A stretch of 64,000 nucleotides of DNA, taken from NCBI GenBank assembly GCA_963678675.1, contig OY783197.1, forward strand, positions 19,693,444 to 19,757,443, given 5' to 3'. Origin of the DNA: Xiphydria camelus (Eukaryota > Arthropoda > Insecta > Hymenoptera > Xiphydriidae). Below, piece by piece: positions 11,074 to 23,394 of the stretch (position 1 is its first letter; each line of letters opens with the position of its first letter). A program made the position numbers and the translations under genes. Below the pieces are notes generated by a model. It had not been told where the DNA came from, did no database searches, and worked only from the letters and a program-made list of their open reading frames with translations.

Positions 11074-12734
11074 TAAGAACATCGTATCTCAATAATGACA
11101 GTTTCTCAGAAAGTAGGTTTAAAGTCGTGTAGGTTCTATCAAATTTCCATATTAATTAGATACGATTAAACGATTTATAAAAATATCCAGATATTTGCAA
11201 AAATAATTTAGAAATCATGATTTTAATTGAAAGAGGAGAATTTCTTATATTGAAAAGTGATGTTAACTCATTTTGGCCAAAAATTGAGATACGATGTTCT
11301 TATTATTTTGCGAGCGTCGATATATCCCTCGCGACATCACGCGGACGCTCGAGTCCCGAGCGAAGGCGCCGCTTGTGGGTAGCTGGAAAAGAAGCGCGGG
11401 TGTCGACGGTGGCGTCACTCCTTTAATTATTAACAACCCTCTTCCCGGCTTATAATGCTGTATAGGCCAGCAAAATCACGCGGCGACCCCGTTTCGCCTC
11501 GGCGCCCGATTGTTTTTGTTCGCCGGAAGTTTCCCGCCCGCATCCACACTCTTGGGCAAAGTTTGCCAATCAGCTTACTGATAATTGAATGGGTATTTTA
11601 GGTCGGGTCCGGCCTCTCTCGCCCGCTCGCGGAGCCGGGGTTCTCGCGGGAGAGTCGCGAGCGCAGTGGCTGTTATATAGGGTCCGCACAGTACAATCGA
11701 TTATGCGTCGCAGTTGTTTTTACACCCGCTGCAGGAAGGCGAGAAGCGACCTCGTTCCGTGCCCCATTGTCGACAGCCCGTCGGCAACGGGGGCGGGTTC
11801 CTCTTCCTCGCCCCTTTCACAACTTCGAAGCGGTTAATGAAGTACCTGACCCGTCGTCGGTATTCGCGCGCGACGCGAACCTCTCTCCGGGTACACCTTC
11901 GAAAACTTAGTCAGCCGACGCTGCACCACTTCCGGTTCGATGCTGATGACGCCGGAAGGAACGTCGAAGGCGCGCCCGGGTACATCTGGGACTAGTTTCT
12001 GAAAGTTGATCCATTCGACGGAGGATTCTGCGCTCCGAACTCGTCGATTCAGTTCGATTTCAGATAATTTGCTGGTTTTCTCAGAGAGAGAAATGTTTGA
12101 GATTCACGGAGAATTTTCATCCGGCCACTCTGTTTTCGAGAAAATTACCCGTTATCATCTACGCGTTTTCCTTCCTCTTCCGTTCGCTCCGTTACGTTTA
12201 GTTCCTCCTGCTTGAATATTCCGATAAGCGAGGAAGCTAAAGACGACGGTTAGGGTCCTTGTGTATTTACGCCGTGAGCCCTTTGTCCACACACAAATTG
12301 CTCGAGTCGGAGACAAGCGTCTGCTAAAGTGCGATCGATAGAGTTGCGAACTTTGTTGTTGTTGTTGCTCGAACAGTTCCAGGAGAGATATCTCCTTTCT
12401 CTTCTCTCTTTCTTTACGGATTGCCTGAACGCTTCTAATGGGTTTCTCCTCATCAAGGAAACGCGTAAAACTACGGATTAAACATTTTTACTGCACAAGT
12501 TTAATAAATTTAATAGACAGTTAAGTGTTTTCTTCAAACAAATGTTTCTGAAATTCATAATTGTAAAATTACTATTAATTCACAGTAATTAGAATTTGGT
12601 ACATCCAATTTGTAAATTTACGATACTTTTTTGGAGCAAATGTGTAGTAAATTTACTACAATTTTTTAGTGTAATTGCTGATTGAATTTTTACACTCGAA
12701 AGACATTTCAATTGCATTTAATTTCACGTTCGTA

Positions 12735-13010
12735 CACGGAAAAAAAGGATTTTGCAGTCGTTTTGTTGAGAACTTTTTCCTGTCACGATGAAAGTATCAT
12801 TTGTAGCAGTAAAATGTATGTCCAGTGATAGCAAACTTAACTGCAATCATGCTGAAATTTTTTTCGATAAAAATATTTGATATCCCAGCAAATATTTTTA
12901 CTATTATTCGACATATCTTTTGTAGCCACAGGTCATATTTTTGCCATGATAGCAAAATATTCTCAGCAAAATCAAGTTTCGCTAGGACTGCAAAATCATT
13001 TTTTTCCGTG
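12735..13010. mobile_element. MITE-E, 276 bp, TA-flanked
   Basis: The terminal inverted repeats CACGGAAAAAAAGGATTTTG and CAAAATCATTTTTTTCCGTG are flanked by TA (12733-12734, 13011-13012). The small plus-strand frame inside is not coding. Tc1/mariner-like by ends and duplication. Confidence 0.85.
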
Positions 13011-13738
13011 TAGAGTGATATGCTGTGATAAATTCTAGACTATATTCAATTAGCATCCGGCGTACAGCATAGAGCATTTGAACCCAGTCGTATAATCCAT
13101 AGCACATATCCTCGCGAGAATCCCCCGCAGTACGTACCTACATTCCAAATCCATTAATCACCCATCCACCGACATTTACGTCGCGTTATTACTCGTCGAC
13201 TCAACGATCGCTTCGCATTAACGCGGTGCTGTTTGTACGCGCGTAAAAGTATACGCGTCCAAGCGTGGCGGCTCGCACCGTCGACAAGCGCACACGTCAC
13301 CCCACGATGCACTTTGCTCGCCCCGGACGCGATTTATTTATGTGGTCCATGAGACGCGCGCGCGCGCGAATGGCCCTCTGAAAATCCTCCAAACAACAAC
13401 AAAGTAGTTTACGAGGCGGTTCGAGCTCGAACGGCTCTCTCTCTCCGATTGGCCGGGACTATATCGCGTCGGGTGTACGGAATCCGCAAATCAATATGCT
13501 CTCAAGAGAGACACGTCCGTGCTGCCGGTCGGGCGGACTGCTGCAGTCGTGTGTAGTCATACACGGGGTACATGCAACTCCGCAGCGGCGTTTGCTACGG
13601 GGAATTGGACGAGGCTTTATGGAGAGTAGTGATTAACGGTCGTTCGACGTGGACGCGTTTATCGGACGAGAATCGAACTCGTTAGTCTCGGGGGTGGCGC
13701 GCGTTCGTGGGTTCTCGTTCTTCTCTAGGACTGGGATT

Positions 13739-14170
13739 CCCAGGCGGAAAGGTTTTATGTATTTTGTATATAATCCGTATGTAGTTTTGGTCATATACCA
13801 CGTGCGGCTAAACTTACTCGCCAGGTAAGGAACTTTAATCACTATTATTTCATTATCAATGAACTTTTAGCCTATATCGGTATACGCTTTTATTGTAGAT
13901 AAAAACGTAATCTTCAGAAAAGTATTATAGAAACACGAGCCAAAAGCTTACAGGTAATGAGATAATAGCGATTGAAGTTTCTTTTCTGGCGAGTAAGTTT
14001 AGCCTCATATGGTATTTCTGTATTAACCATTATAAGGACTATGTACAAATTGTTGAATGTTTGTATAATCTATACACAATCCTTGTACGATTAAAATGGA
14101 AATCATATATAATCCATGTATGATCAAGACCACATATGAATTATATGTAATATGTTCTTTTCTTTCCCTG
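13739..14170. mobile_element. Element M, copy 1, split by MITE-L
   Basis: The outer ends CCCAGGCGGAAAGG and its rough complement near 14170 enclose ATAATCC, CATATG-rich and TATAAGG sequence that aligns with M copy 2 (14786-15233). MITE-L (about 13792-14014) interrupts it. Confidence 0.65.
13792..14014. mobile_element. MITE-L, copy 1
   Basis: GGCTAAACTTACTCGCCAGG on the left and GGCGAGTAAGTTTAGCCTCA on the right form about 40 bp terminal inverted repeats. Internal subrepeats mirror each other (ATTATTTCATTAT with ATGAGATAATAG). A second copy is at 34381. Confidence 0.85.
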
Positions 14171-14785
14171 TCTTTCGAGGGTGAAATTTTTTTTTCTACT
14201 TTTCGGCGGTGGAATTTCTAGCTGCGACAGCAATATGTGGTTGTTAGAATGTCCCGCGTCGATCCCGCGAGAAAATTTCGATTTTGTCTCAAAGAAGATT
14301 CCATTGCGAGCATCGAGTCACGCACGCAACGCGATACGCGCAACGGGATACGCCACCTCCGTGTTCCGCACGACGCCTTCTCCCCGCGGTGGAAGCGCGA
14401 ATCTATTGGTCCATCAATGGCTCCATTGATACAGAGACGGATGACCCTCGCGGGGACAAACCCGGCAATCATCCCCGTCGGAACGCGGGCATTTGCATTT
14501 TGCCGCGCTCTCAATTATTTCCGCCTATCAGCTAGGCGGTTGCAACGAGCTCGCGATTCCGAATAACCGTATACAGCGGAAACCTCGACGAGTGTGTGAT
14601 CAATCGTCGCGCGACGGGGCCGCATCCGAACTGAACCGAAGCGAATTGAATCTCCGCGAACCACGGTTGGCGGAACGACATTTCGAGAGATTTATTTGCG
14701 CGTCTTTTGTGCCTTTGTACGTACTTCTTCGCGGGTGTAGCTTCACATTCGCCGATAACAATGGAATCGCGATTGTCGGACGATC

Positions 14786-15233
14786 CCCAGGCGAAAAAGT
14801 TCCATATAGTTTGTATGTGGTCCATATGTGGATTTGGTCATATGTGAATTGTATATGATTTCTATATTAACTCTCTATAAGGGCTGTATTTGATATTTTT
14901 AAATGCTTGTATAATCCATATATGCACGAAGAGAAATTTTCATTAAAAATTATCGTGACATTCATGTAACCATGGGACGTGATGTCAACGATCGAATTTT
15001 TATATATGTTTCAGGGTTGAAGTGACTGTTTTTTCAGGAAAACTAATAACAGAAATAGAGCGAGGGATAAATGAATTTTACCGTGGGGCCTGCGCTAAAG
15101 ATTTGGTTGATTTTAGTGGTAATTTTTAACGAACATTTTTCTCCGTGTAGTCCGCATAATATGGTTAATATAGAAATCATACATAATCCACATATGGATC
15201 ATATACAAAATATATAGAAATTTTCCGTCTGGG
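14786..15233. mobile_element. Element M, copy 2, split by another MITE
   Basis: The CCCAG...CTGGG ends enclose paired arms with TTTGTATGTGGTCCATATG and GGATCATATACAAAATATAT. The related copy at 13739 carries a different insertion at a different point. Confidence 0.75.
14925..15147. mobile_element. MITE-N nested in element M
   Basis: CACGAAGAGAAATTTTCATT...GAACATTTTTCTCCGTG terminal repeats lie inside element M copy 2. The right flank is TA and the left flank is TG, so any TA duplication has decayed. Confidence 0.7.
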
Positions 15234-15681
15234 TCGCCGAACAAACACAACGGTATATTTGGTAACGCATGCCTTTGGCGGAAGAGAATAAAATCACCTC
15301 GAGTTGTTCGTCTTTTCCCGCATAAAATAAGTAGATTTCACCGTATGAACGAAGCCTCGCAATTCCAGCGCGGATCCATTCTCGCACAATCGGCGAACGC
15401 CGGGATAAATCGTCGCTTCCAACCGGAAAGCCGCAGCCGATCGTTCGTCGTCTCGTTATATACTGAACCGGACGGGGAGGAAAAGGCGGCGGGGTATATA
15501 GCCGGCAATTTGTATCCCGGACCGCCGAATCTCGTCCCAATAAGTCTTTCGACGCGGAGTCCTGCCTCGGGAATATCGCTGGCTCAGCCGACTGCAGGCA
15601 GGGGGTTCGTCGCGGTGACGCCACCGTCGCGGTGTAGGTATACGTAAGCGCGGACGCGGGCAGCCACCCCTGGCCCAACGG

Positions 15682-15850
15682 TGGCGTCGACGTTTAGGCC
15701 AAGCGAACGTTGGGACGCAGTTCAGTGAGGTGACGCAGGGCGACCGTTGCCTCTATACCTATATCTATTCTATATATAGGTATAGAGGCAACGGTCGCCC
15801 TGCGTCCCCTCACTGAACTGCGTCTCAACGTTCGCTTGGCCTTAACGCCA
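15682..15850. repeat. GC-rich near-perfect hairpin
   Basis: An arm of about 78 bp at 15682-15763 (GGCCAAGCGAACGTTG, GCAGTTCAGTGAGG, CGACCGTTGCCTCTATACCT) pairs with 15771-15850 across a loop of only a few bases. I count only a few mismatches plus a short indel near the base. No target duplication is obvious. It may be a foldback MITE, an inverted duplication or a hairpin-RNA source. Confidence 0.85.
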
Positions 15851-16039
15851 TTCGGCAATCCGGACCATCGTTGTCAGCGCCGAGACGACGACGCTGAATC
15901 GGCGAGATAATATATCAGTCAGGTATACGAGGTCACTCCCCCGAGGCGCGATACCGTCTGAATTCGCCCCCTTGGTAGGGCGGATGAATTTTTTGTGAAA
16001 GAATGGAAGGATTTATATACTTAGAAACTGTCCATTTTT

Positions 16040-16403
16040 CACGGAAAGGCTGATAGCAGTAAATTGTATTGTATTTACGATAAAAGGTGTTATTAATCAA
16101 TAAAAGAGGTTTTATTCAATAAACAAATATAATAAATTTTCATCAACAACAAAATAATGTTTAATCAATGGAAAAAATCAAACAATTTTTAATTTATTAG
16201 GAAAAATTAAACAATTTTTACACACATAAGGGTTTTCCGATATTCCTGCTGTACCGAAGAACAGTTTCTTCTTAGAAATCAGTAAATCGTAATGCAAACT
16301 ATCATGATTTAATGTTTTCAACAGAAAAATTACTGTACCGCGCTATAAAAACATCCGAAAATCCTCATATTATGTAAAATTTACTGGCATCAGTCTTTCC
16401 GTG
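16040..16403. mobile_element. MITE-F, copy 1 with internal insertion
   Basis: The ends CACGGAAAGGCTGATAGCAG and CTGGCATCAGTCTTTCCGTG match the copy at 32613. About 115 extra bases (16091-16220, rich in AAACAATTTTTA) are absent from that copy. Confidence 0.8.
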
Positions 16404-17737
16404 TTCGGTTTTATAATTTTGTCTTGAGAAGTGTCTACATTCGAAAAGGATATATTTGACTTTTCTCTATTTCTGGGGTCTTTTTTGATAGTTATAGGCA
16501 TAGGTTAGAAGTATTCGAAAATCGGAATAAACGTTGCAGGGAAAGGATCTTTTAACGTTTCTGCAATGCAAATTTGCAAAGGATTTTGATGGTACCCCTG
16601 CAGGGTGGGTTATACTTTCCACGGAACAGAACCGGCGGGAAAATTGCGCGAATTGTTTTCCCCGCCGTATCATTCGTCAGGGGGTACGTATACGCGGAAT
16701 AGAACACGAGATGCAGCCGCGATACGGTCCTCCCATTGTCCGATCCGATGTCACGGTCCTCCGGTATAATACCGCGGGGCCAACGGCGAGCAGAGCCGGT
16801 GCAGGGCAGAAGTTGGTACACGGCAGCGCGGCGAGGAGAGGACGACGCGGTCTAGTCAGACAGAAATTAAATTTGTCCCGTTGCGCGCGGGCATAATGAG
16901 CCGGATGAAGGGGCTGGGGATCAGTGTCGACCGAATCCCGCGTTCGCCCTGTCATGCGGGATGGCATCTCCCCCCCCCCTCTCTCGCTCTTTGCTGTCTA
17001 TTCTCTCCTCTCTGTCTCCGCTCGTACCGTCCACATCGCACTTTATTGTCCGCGCGGCTCCCGTTAACGCGGCGCTACACGCGATAACGTCGGTCGAAGA
17101 AAGGACCGAACGAACTGCGCTCGCGCGACGGGCGAATCTAACGAAGTAGCCAACCCTCTGCTCGCCCGTGTGCGGCCACGAGATATCGGCGGGGGATCGT
17201 CCGCGGTTCGTTACGTAATCGAATTGTTTCCGGTTCGCTCGCGGCGCGACCCTGGCCCACATTCGAAAGCGCGATCGTAGCGCGACGGCGGGTTGACCCG
17301 CGCGGCGAGCGTGCCAAGAATCTGCCGGTGAGGTGCTCGCGCCGCTGCACGTTCGTGCGTCATATTCGCGTGGATATTTGCGAGTCTCCGTCGTCCCTCT
17401 CTCTTTTATGAGAGTGGGATATGGCGGTGGTTGAGGGGTGGAAGGGGTCTGAAAGTCGGTCGAATTTTGACGGAACTCCTCAACCGAGTTTCGATCTCTT
17501 TTATCCCGTCGCCGGCGTTATTCGTACGAAGGGAAGTTCTTCTCGCTGTATCGCCTGGAAACTGTGGAGACCTTCGACCGCTCGGGAAGAGGCACTCGCG
17601 CGAGGGTCGTCCCAACGCGCGTCACGCGCGGAAATTTTCGGTGATTTACGGGTTCCAATATCCATTCGCGTATATCTACACTCTCTTGACTTCGAGGGTT
17701 TGACCCGATTGGATCGTTCGTATCGCGGGGATTAGGA

Positions 17738-17990
17738 AACTATAGTTTTTAGCGACTTTATGTGCGAGGATGTTCCGGAATGAGTTTATATGCGTTTTAA
17801 AAATGGTAGTTATAAAAGAATCTTTTCATTTTTACATTGTATTATACACATCGGGGGATTAATAAAGATAACTATAATTTATAGCGATTTTGTGCGTGAG
17901 AACGTCCCGGGACAATTTTATTTACAGTTTATATTCTGTCTAGAAATAGTTATAAAAGAATCTTTTAATTTTTATATCGTACGTAGGGGA
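17738..17990 (+). repeat. Two-copy tandem repeat, about 130 bp unit
   Basis: AACTATAGTTTTTAGCGA...TAGTTATAAAAGAATCTTTT at 17738-17866 is followed by a diverged second unit at 17869-17990. No gene. Confidence 0.7.
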
Positions 17991-18657
17991 GAAAGTTAAA
18001 GCTCGGCTCGGATAATACGATGATACGAAACGCGGGAAGTACGTATGCGAACAAAACTGTCAGATTTCATAATTCTGCGAAATATGCGAATCGATAACGA
18101 AGACAGTTTATCACTTAAAGAAACGAAGTCTTCGCCGGAGATTCTGTGGGATTCAGTTCAGCGATTCCGCTCCCATCGTGCCTTGTAAATAAGTTACATT
18201 ATACCTGATGTGACTTTGAAACATATCGCCAAGTACAATCAACAATGCGTCACCGAAGAAGAGACACGCTTGCGAGTATCATACGACGTCTCGACAGGTG
18301 CGCCAAATGGCCCCCTGATATTTCTTTCCGGCGGCTTTTTGCTCGTCTCCAGGACACTTGCGGATGGACGACGAAAGTGTCAAACTTTCAAAGAGTAGTA
18401 AGAAGAATTGGCGGCCGCGCGGCGCTCACGCGAGGGGGGATGAAGAATTGCTGCGATCAGCCGGCAGCGGTACGATAACTCCAATTTTTTAACGTCGTAC
18501 ATAACTTTTCGGTAAGGAGTCGGGCATCTTTATCTCTCTTTCGGGGATGATAGTATTTGCTGCGGCTGTCTTCGGGATGATCTATAATCCGCCCTTCCTT
18601 CCTATTATTACCAACCTAATTGCCGATTTTAGGCCTACTTTTCTCGTGGCTGAGAAT

Positions 18658-18852
18658 CTCGCACTCGGACAAAAGTCTATTAGAATAGGAACTTGTTAGA
18701 AAGTTTATTAGTTGTAAATAGACATTTGATTGATATTGAACCAAGATCTATTCGAATCAACAAACGTTTGTATAGGTCGTTTTAGAATGTTTATTTACTT
18801 CAAACCTCTGTTTTGATCCTTATACAAATTGTTTTATTCATCTATTTATCTG
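18658..18852. repeat. Possible eroded MITE-D copy
   Basis: It holds CACTCGG..AAAAGTCTATT and other MITE-D words in altered order, up to the start of the Helitron. Weak match. Confidence 0.35.
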
Positions 18853-19412
18853 TCTATATATACATATAAAAGAACATGACCTGACTCACACTGATTGATT
18901 GACTGATCCCTCAATGTTGTGCCGAAATTGCTGAAGCTCCATTGAAACAAAAATTTACTTAATCGAAATAAACGTATTTTTGAATGGTCCTAAGAGCACA
19001 CTTATTCGATTAGAATGAATTATCGATTGGACGAATATAAATGTTATTGATTTAATGAAATGTTATTTGAATCAAATCGATATTCATTTGAATCGAATAA
19101 ATGTGCTCTTAGGACTATCCAAAAGCACGTTTATCTCGATCGAGCACATTTTTTTCTCAGTGTAATTACATGAAATATTGACAGTAGGTTTTCTTTGTAA
19201 TTTAAGCACCCACTAAGAAAGGATTTTACGAAATTCTTCCCCTAAGGCGGTAAAATAGGGGATCATCATTTTCGATGTTCGATCCACGAAAACTGGTATA
19301 CGGCCTTTCGATTAGAAATTGAGAAAGTCGTGTTTCAGGATTTTTGAAAACTTATCCCTTAAGGACGTTGAATAGGGGATTTATTTCGAGATACGCGGGC
19401 GGAAAGAGCTAG
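18853..19412 (+). mobile_element. Nonautonomous Helitron Hel-1, copy 1
   Basis: It begins TC (TCTATATATACATATAAAAG) and ends CTAG followed by T, with GC-rich GATACGCGGGCGG just before the end, as Helitrons do. It aligns in inverted orientation with 30479-30830 (GTAGGTTTTCTTTG, TTTTACGAAATTCTTCCCCT, TCCCTTAAGGA). Apart from a MITE inserted at 18940-19162 its length (about 337 bp) agrees with that copy (352 bp). It encodes no Rep/helicase, so it would have needed a partner in trans. Confidence 0.82.
18940..19162. mobile_element. MITE-G inserted in Helitron
   Basis: CATTGAAACAAAAATTTACT...CATTTTTTTCTCAGTG, with an internal palindrome GGTCCTAAGAGCACA...TGTGCTCTTAGGAC. The Helitron copy at 30479 lacks it, and TA follows its right end. 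Confidence 0.82.
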
Positions 19413-21339
19413 TCGTGAATATAGTTTCCACTAGATTCATTTTTCAAATAAGTTTCCTCTAGGTGCAGTCAATTCATAAAGAGCCGACACGATGAACTCT
19501 CTTGTTACCGCGATCCCCGGCACCGGGTTAAACGACTCGCCGCGGGTTAAGGTTTCTCGAGCGGTACAGGGGCTTTTTCCCTGCTAAAAGTTAGTCCACT
19601 GAAGTACAATAACACTCTAAAGTATGTTCTTCGTGCGATGTGGCAACAATGTTTTACGTACAGTAGTATGTGTGTATCTGTGAGTTCAAAAATGGAGCCC
19701 AAAACATCTGGTCATGCATCTGTAAGTCATGCAACGTTGCCACATTGACTTATCAAAGGTTAAATTTATAAAGAACAATTAATAAAAAAATAACGGGCTT
19801 CTTAATGAACGTACAAATTGGTATAGATGATTTTAGTTCATTAAACTTGCTGTTTAAAACAATTCAGAATTTTTTCACTATTTTTCTCAGAAATATCGCG
19901 GTTTATTGGTTATAACCCATAAGAACACATGTTACTTTGCTATTCAAAAATCTTTGCAACGAGCTTCTTAAAAGACTTGAAAATTTAACTGAATTTTTTT
20001 TTACTTCAATCTACCGTATGCAATCATTTTCAAGCATTTCTCACTATTTTTAGTATAACGCTCGAGAAACCTTACCGATGACCCTCGAGGATTTTTACGA
20101 ATCCAATGCGCTCGTCAGGAGGAGCCCCGAGGATTTAACGAGCCGGGCATGCGCCGGAGCGGGGAAGTGAATAAATAAAACCAGGTCCCAGGTACGAGGC
20201 GAACTTTCGCGATCCCCCCTCTTCCTGCCCCGGGCAGAGTTAATGAAATATTCTATTCTCGGTAATATTTAATGGTCGGTTGGTTCCAGCGCGTACCCAC
20301 AGTTCTGCAGTAGTCAAAAGTGCAATTAGTCCTTCCTTCCTTTCTTCCTACCTTTTCCCTCGTGTTTCTTCCTTCCTCGCGGCTCCTTCTCGCGCCGCGC
20401 GGCCAAGCCTCGGAGCACTCCTCGATAAAAGTTCCTCCCGCGCGGAAGATTCGCGCGTATATCGCCCCCGGTTACCCCGGGGCCTGTGGGAATTTGGCGA
20501 GTCCCACCGCCGCCGCCACTCGGGAGACGAGTTATTACGGCACTCGCGCGCGCGGGCGTCACGTAAATGCACGGAAAAACTTTAATTTCTCCTTCTCGTA
20601 AATTAACCGGAGCCATTATGCGCCGGGCTCGCGACGCGGTAATTTACTCTCCCCCGCAATTCGAGGGAAATTGGGATAATTATTTAGCGTGAGCCGCGCG
20701 CGCGCGCGTGAGGAGGAACGATATTGCCGGTTGATGTGCGCGCGTCTTCGCGACGAAAGGGGATCTTTTCTCGGCTTGCGCGCGGGAGGACACGACGACG
20801 AGGGAGTGAGTGGCTGGGGGGGAAATCGCGGGGAGGACTCGAGAGGGTCAAACGCGAATTCATCCCCGACGAGGTGGACAGATTGTCCGGCGAAATTAGA
20901 GGACGAAACTTTTCGTTCTTTTCGGGTTTTTTTCTGAGCGATGCGATAATTTTCTTCTCGATAATTCATATTATTTTGTTGGACAGTTTTGTATCACATC
21001 GGGGGAGATAATTTATTCGTCCGGATAGACGGGGCGCGGCATTTAAATTGAGACGCATGAATACATATTCGTAAACAATTAACGTATTTTAGAAAAAAAA
21101 AAGGTTTCTTATAAAATTATTTGCTTTTAGAGGGGGAAAGATAACTGTCTGTTTTATTGATGTGTAAACATCTATGCTATGGCTCTGCGGTACGACCTTC
21201 CTGGGAAATTGAGCGTCAGACGTAAGTCATGTAGATGTGACTGCGTCAGTGTGTGTGTGGCGCTACTGCGCATACTATTCGCGCAAGCTGGATTATCTCA
21301 ACGAGAAAACATTTTAGAGAAAAATGTTTAATACAAAAC

Positions 21340-22020
21340 TTTAAGGATGTTCCCTTGGCTACCCAGTGGTCGTATTGGATTTGACCTTGACCGTGACCTT
21401 TAAGGTAATATCAAATGCCTTCCTAAACCGTTCATCCGATTGCGATGAAACTTTGGGGAATGGTTGGACGCATGCCCGCGAAGGTTTCTGAGTTAGTAAA
21501 TCTTATACAGGGTATTCAAAAAGTACCGGTACGGATGATTATTATGCCTTCCTAAACCGTTCATCCTATTGCGATGAAACTTTGGGGAATGGTTGGACGC
21601 ATGCCCGCGAAGGTTTCTGAGTTAGTAAATCTTATAAAAGGTGTTCAAAAAGTACCGGTACTGATCATTATTATGCCTTCCTAAACCGTTCATCCGATTG
21701 CGATGAAAAGTTGGGAAATGGTTGGACGCATGCCCGCGAAGGTTTCTGAGTTAGTAAATCTTATACAGGGTGTTCAAAAAGTACCTGTACGGATGATTAT
21801 TATGCCTTCCTAAACCGTTCATCCGATTGCGATGAAAATTTGGGGAACAGTTGGACACATATCCGCGAAGGTTTGAGTTAGTAAATCTTATACAGGGTGT
21901 TCAAAAAGTACCGGTACGGATGATTATTATGCCTTCCTAAACCGTTTATTTATTTAAACAATGGTGGACGGACAAAATCAATCCACAATCTACCCGTGCG
22001 AAGCCGGGACGGGCTGCTAG
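21340..22020 (+). mobile_element. Helitron 3' end (Hel-2) carrying the tandem array
   Basis: The sequence after the array ends in a stem CCCGT / ACGGG (21993-21997 with 22009-22013) around GCGAAGCCGGG, followed within seven bases by CTAG and a host T. That is the canonical Helitron terminus. The 5' end was not located. It may lie near or before 21100. Confidence 0.8.
21417..21946 (+). repeat. 129 bp tandem array, about four units
   Basis: GCCTTCCTAAACCGTTCATC recurs at 21417, 21546, 21675, 21804 and 21931. Each unit contains GCATGCCCGCGAAGGTTTCT (ATATCCGCGAAGG in the fourth) and a TTCAAAAAGTACCGGTACGG-type end. Early periods are exactly 129 bp and the last is 127. Unit sequences differ at a handful of positions. 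It lies directly inside the 3' part of a Helitron. Confidence 0.93.
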
Positions 22021-22189
22021 TAAGTTATAAATCTAATATAATAATAATAAATATTTTATTATAGAAAAAATTTAACTTCTTTATGTCGAACTACGACGTC
22101 ATATTCCCAAATTAAACTCGGACCGCAGATAATTGTAAGATGTTTACATATCCTCCGTGAGTATAACGGCACTCACACCTTTTTTTTTC

Positions 22190-22387
22190 ATTTAGTATAC
22201 GATTTCAAGGCCAGTTTAAGGACGTTTTTCCTTTAAATGGAAAAAGAAATAAAGAAATAAAAAACCGTTCACAGACAAAAGTGATCTGCATTTACGTGTA
22301 GATTAAGAATTCGTTGAAAATGTATAGGTTTCCGTTTGAAGAAAAAACGCTGACCTTAAAATGGCCTTGAAAACGACTACAAAATGA
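22190..22387. repeat. Inverted repeat, about 53 bp arms
   Basis: CATTTAGTATACGATTTCAA followed by GGCCAGTTTAAGG pairs with CTTAAAATGGCCTTGAAAAC...AAAATG. Roughly 90 bp spacer. Possible MITE. Confidence 0.7.
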
Positions 22388-23099
22388 AAAGTAAAATATA
22401 CAGTTCTCTTTTTCTCTCTTTAAAGCAAATAGTTTTTACAAGAAACATTTTTTTAACAGATATTCACGTGTCTCGATTTTAATACCTCACCCTATATATA
22501 CGGATTTGCATTTAATTAATTCCCGGTTGAACAAAGTCGAATAAGCGACAGCCTCGTGCGTACGGATCCGCGATATATCGATAAAATATTCACGATTATA
22601 CGTAAACTCCGCGTTTGATGAATCCTCCGCTTCGCGGATCGAGCGCGGAAAGATTATAAGCGAAGTCAACAACGCGAGCGACAGCCAACGGGCGGAGGCG
22701 ATGTGGACACGCAGCGGACCCAGTACATAACGCGTCCGAACGAATCCCTATCCGCCGATGGACCGATTCGATAAACCCTTAATCCGCTCGGGCAATTAGC
22801 CCGCGCAGAGGCTACCGCAATTTCGCCCCAGAGCAGGCCTAACCCTTCTCGCTCGCTCGGCGTCTCTGTGACCAGTTCGCGCGTTACACCCGAGGCTGCT
22901 GCAGGAATCGGCGTACTGCGTGACTGCGTGACATAATTTATGAGGCGCTTCCGATGTGTTCGTAGAGTCGATGATCCGATAAACCCTGCGGTTGGGAGAT
23001 CTATTGCATTTCCCGTGGGATCGTAGAGTTTAGGGGAATGGTGATCGCTATTGCGTCATAGGGATGATTTTAGAGGGCCACCTGACATTTTTTGTTAAA

Positions 23100-23341
23100 C
23101 ACAGAAAGAGAATTAATTTGATCTGCTAAAAATATTTGCGGGGTCGCAAGTAATTGTTTATTCAGATCAATTTGACCTTTTTTTAATATCAATTTGATAT
23201 TTGTACCTAGCGATCATATACACGATTGTATGGAAGAGATATCAAATTGATGTATTAACAAATTGCATTGATATAGATTGATAATTGCTTGTGGCCCCGC
23301 AAGTAATTTTCAGTAGATCCAATTAATTCTTTTTCTCTGGG
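23100..23341. mobile_element. MITE-C, copy 2
   Basis: CACAGAAAGAGAATTAATTT...AATTAATTCTTTTTCTCTGG with the TTGCGGGGTCGCAAGTAATT subterminal block of copy 1 (7810). TA follows the right end. Confidence 0.8.
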
Positions 23342-23394
23342 TACCTCTGTGTTTACGAGTACTGAATTGAGTACCAATGCATGAATTCACAATG

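Noticed and set aside
21355..21950. Tandem array as a CRISPR-like array
   Set aside because: Units are contiguous 129 bp repeats without unique spacers, inside a eukaryotic Helitron.
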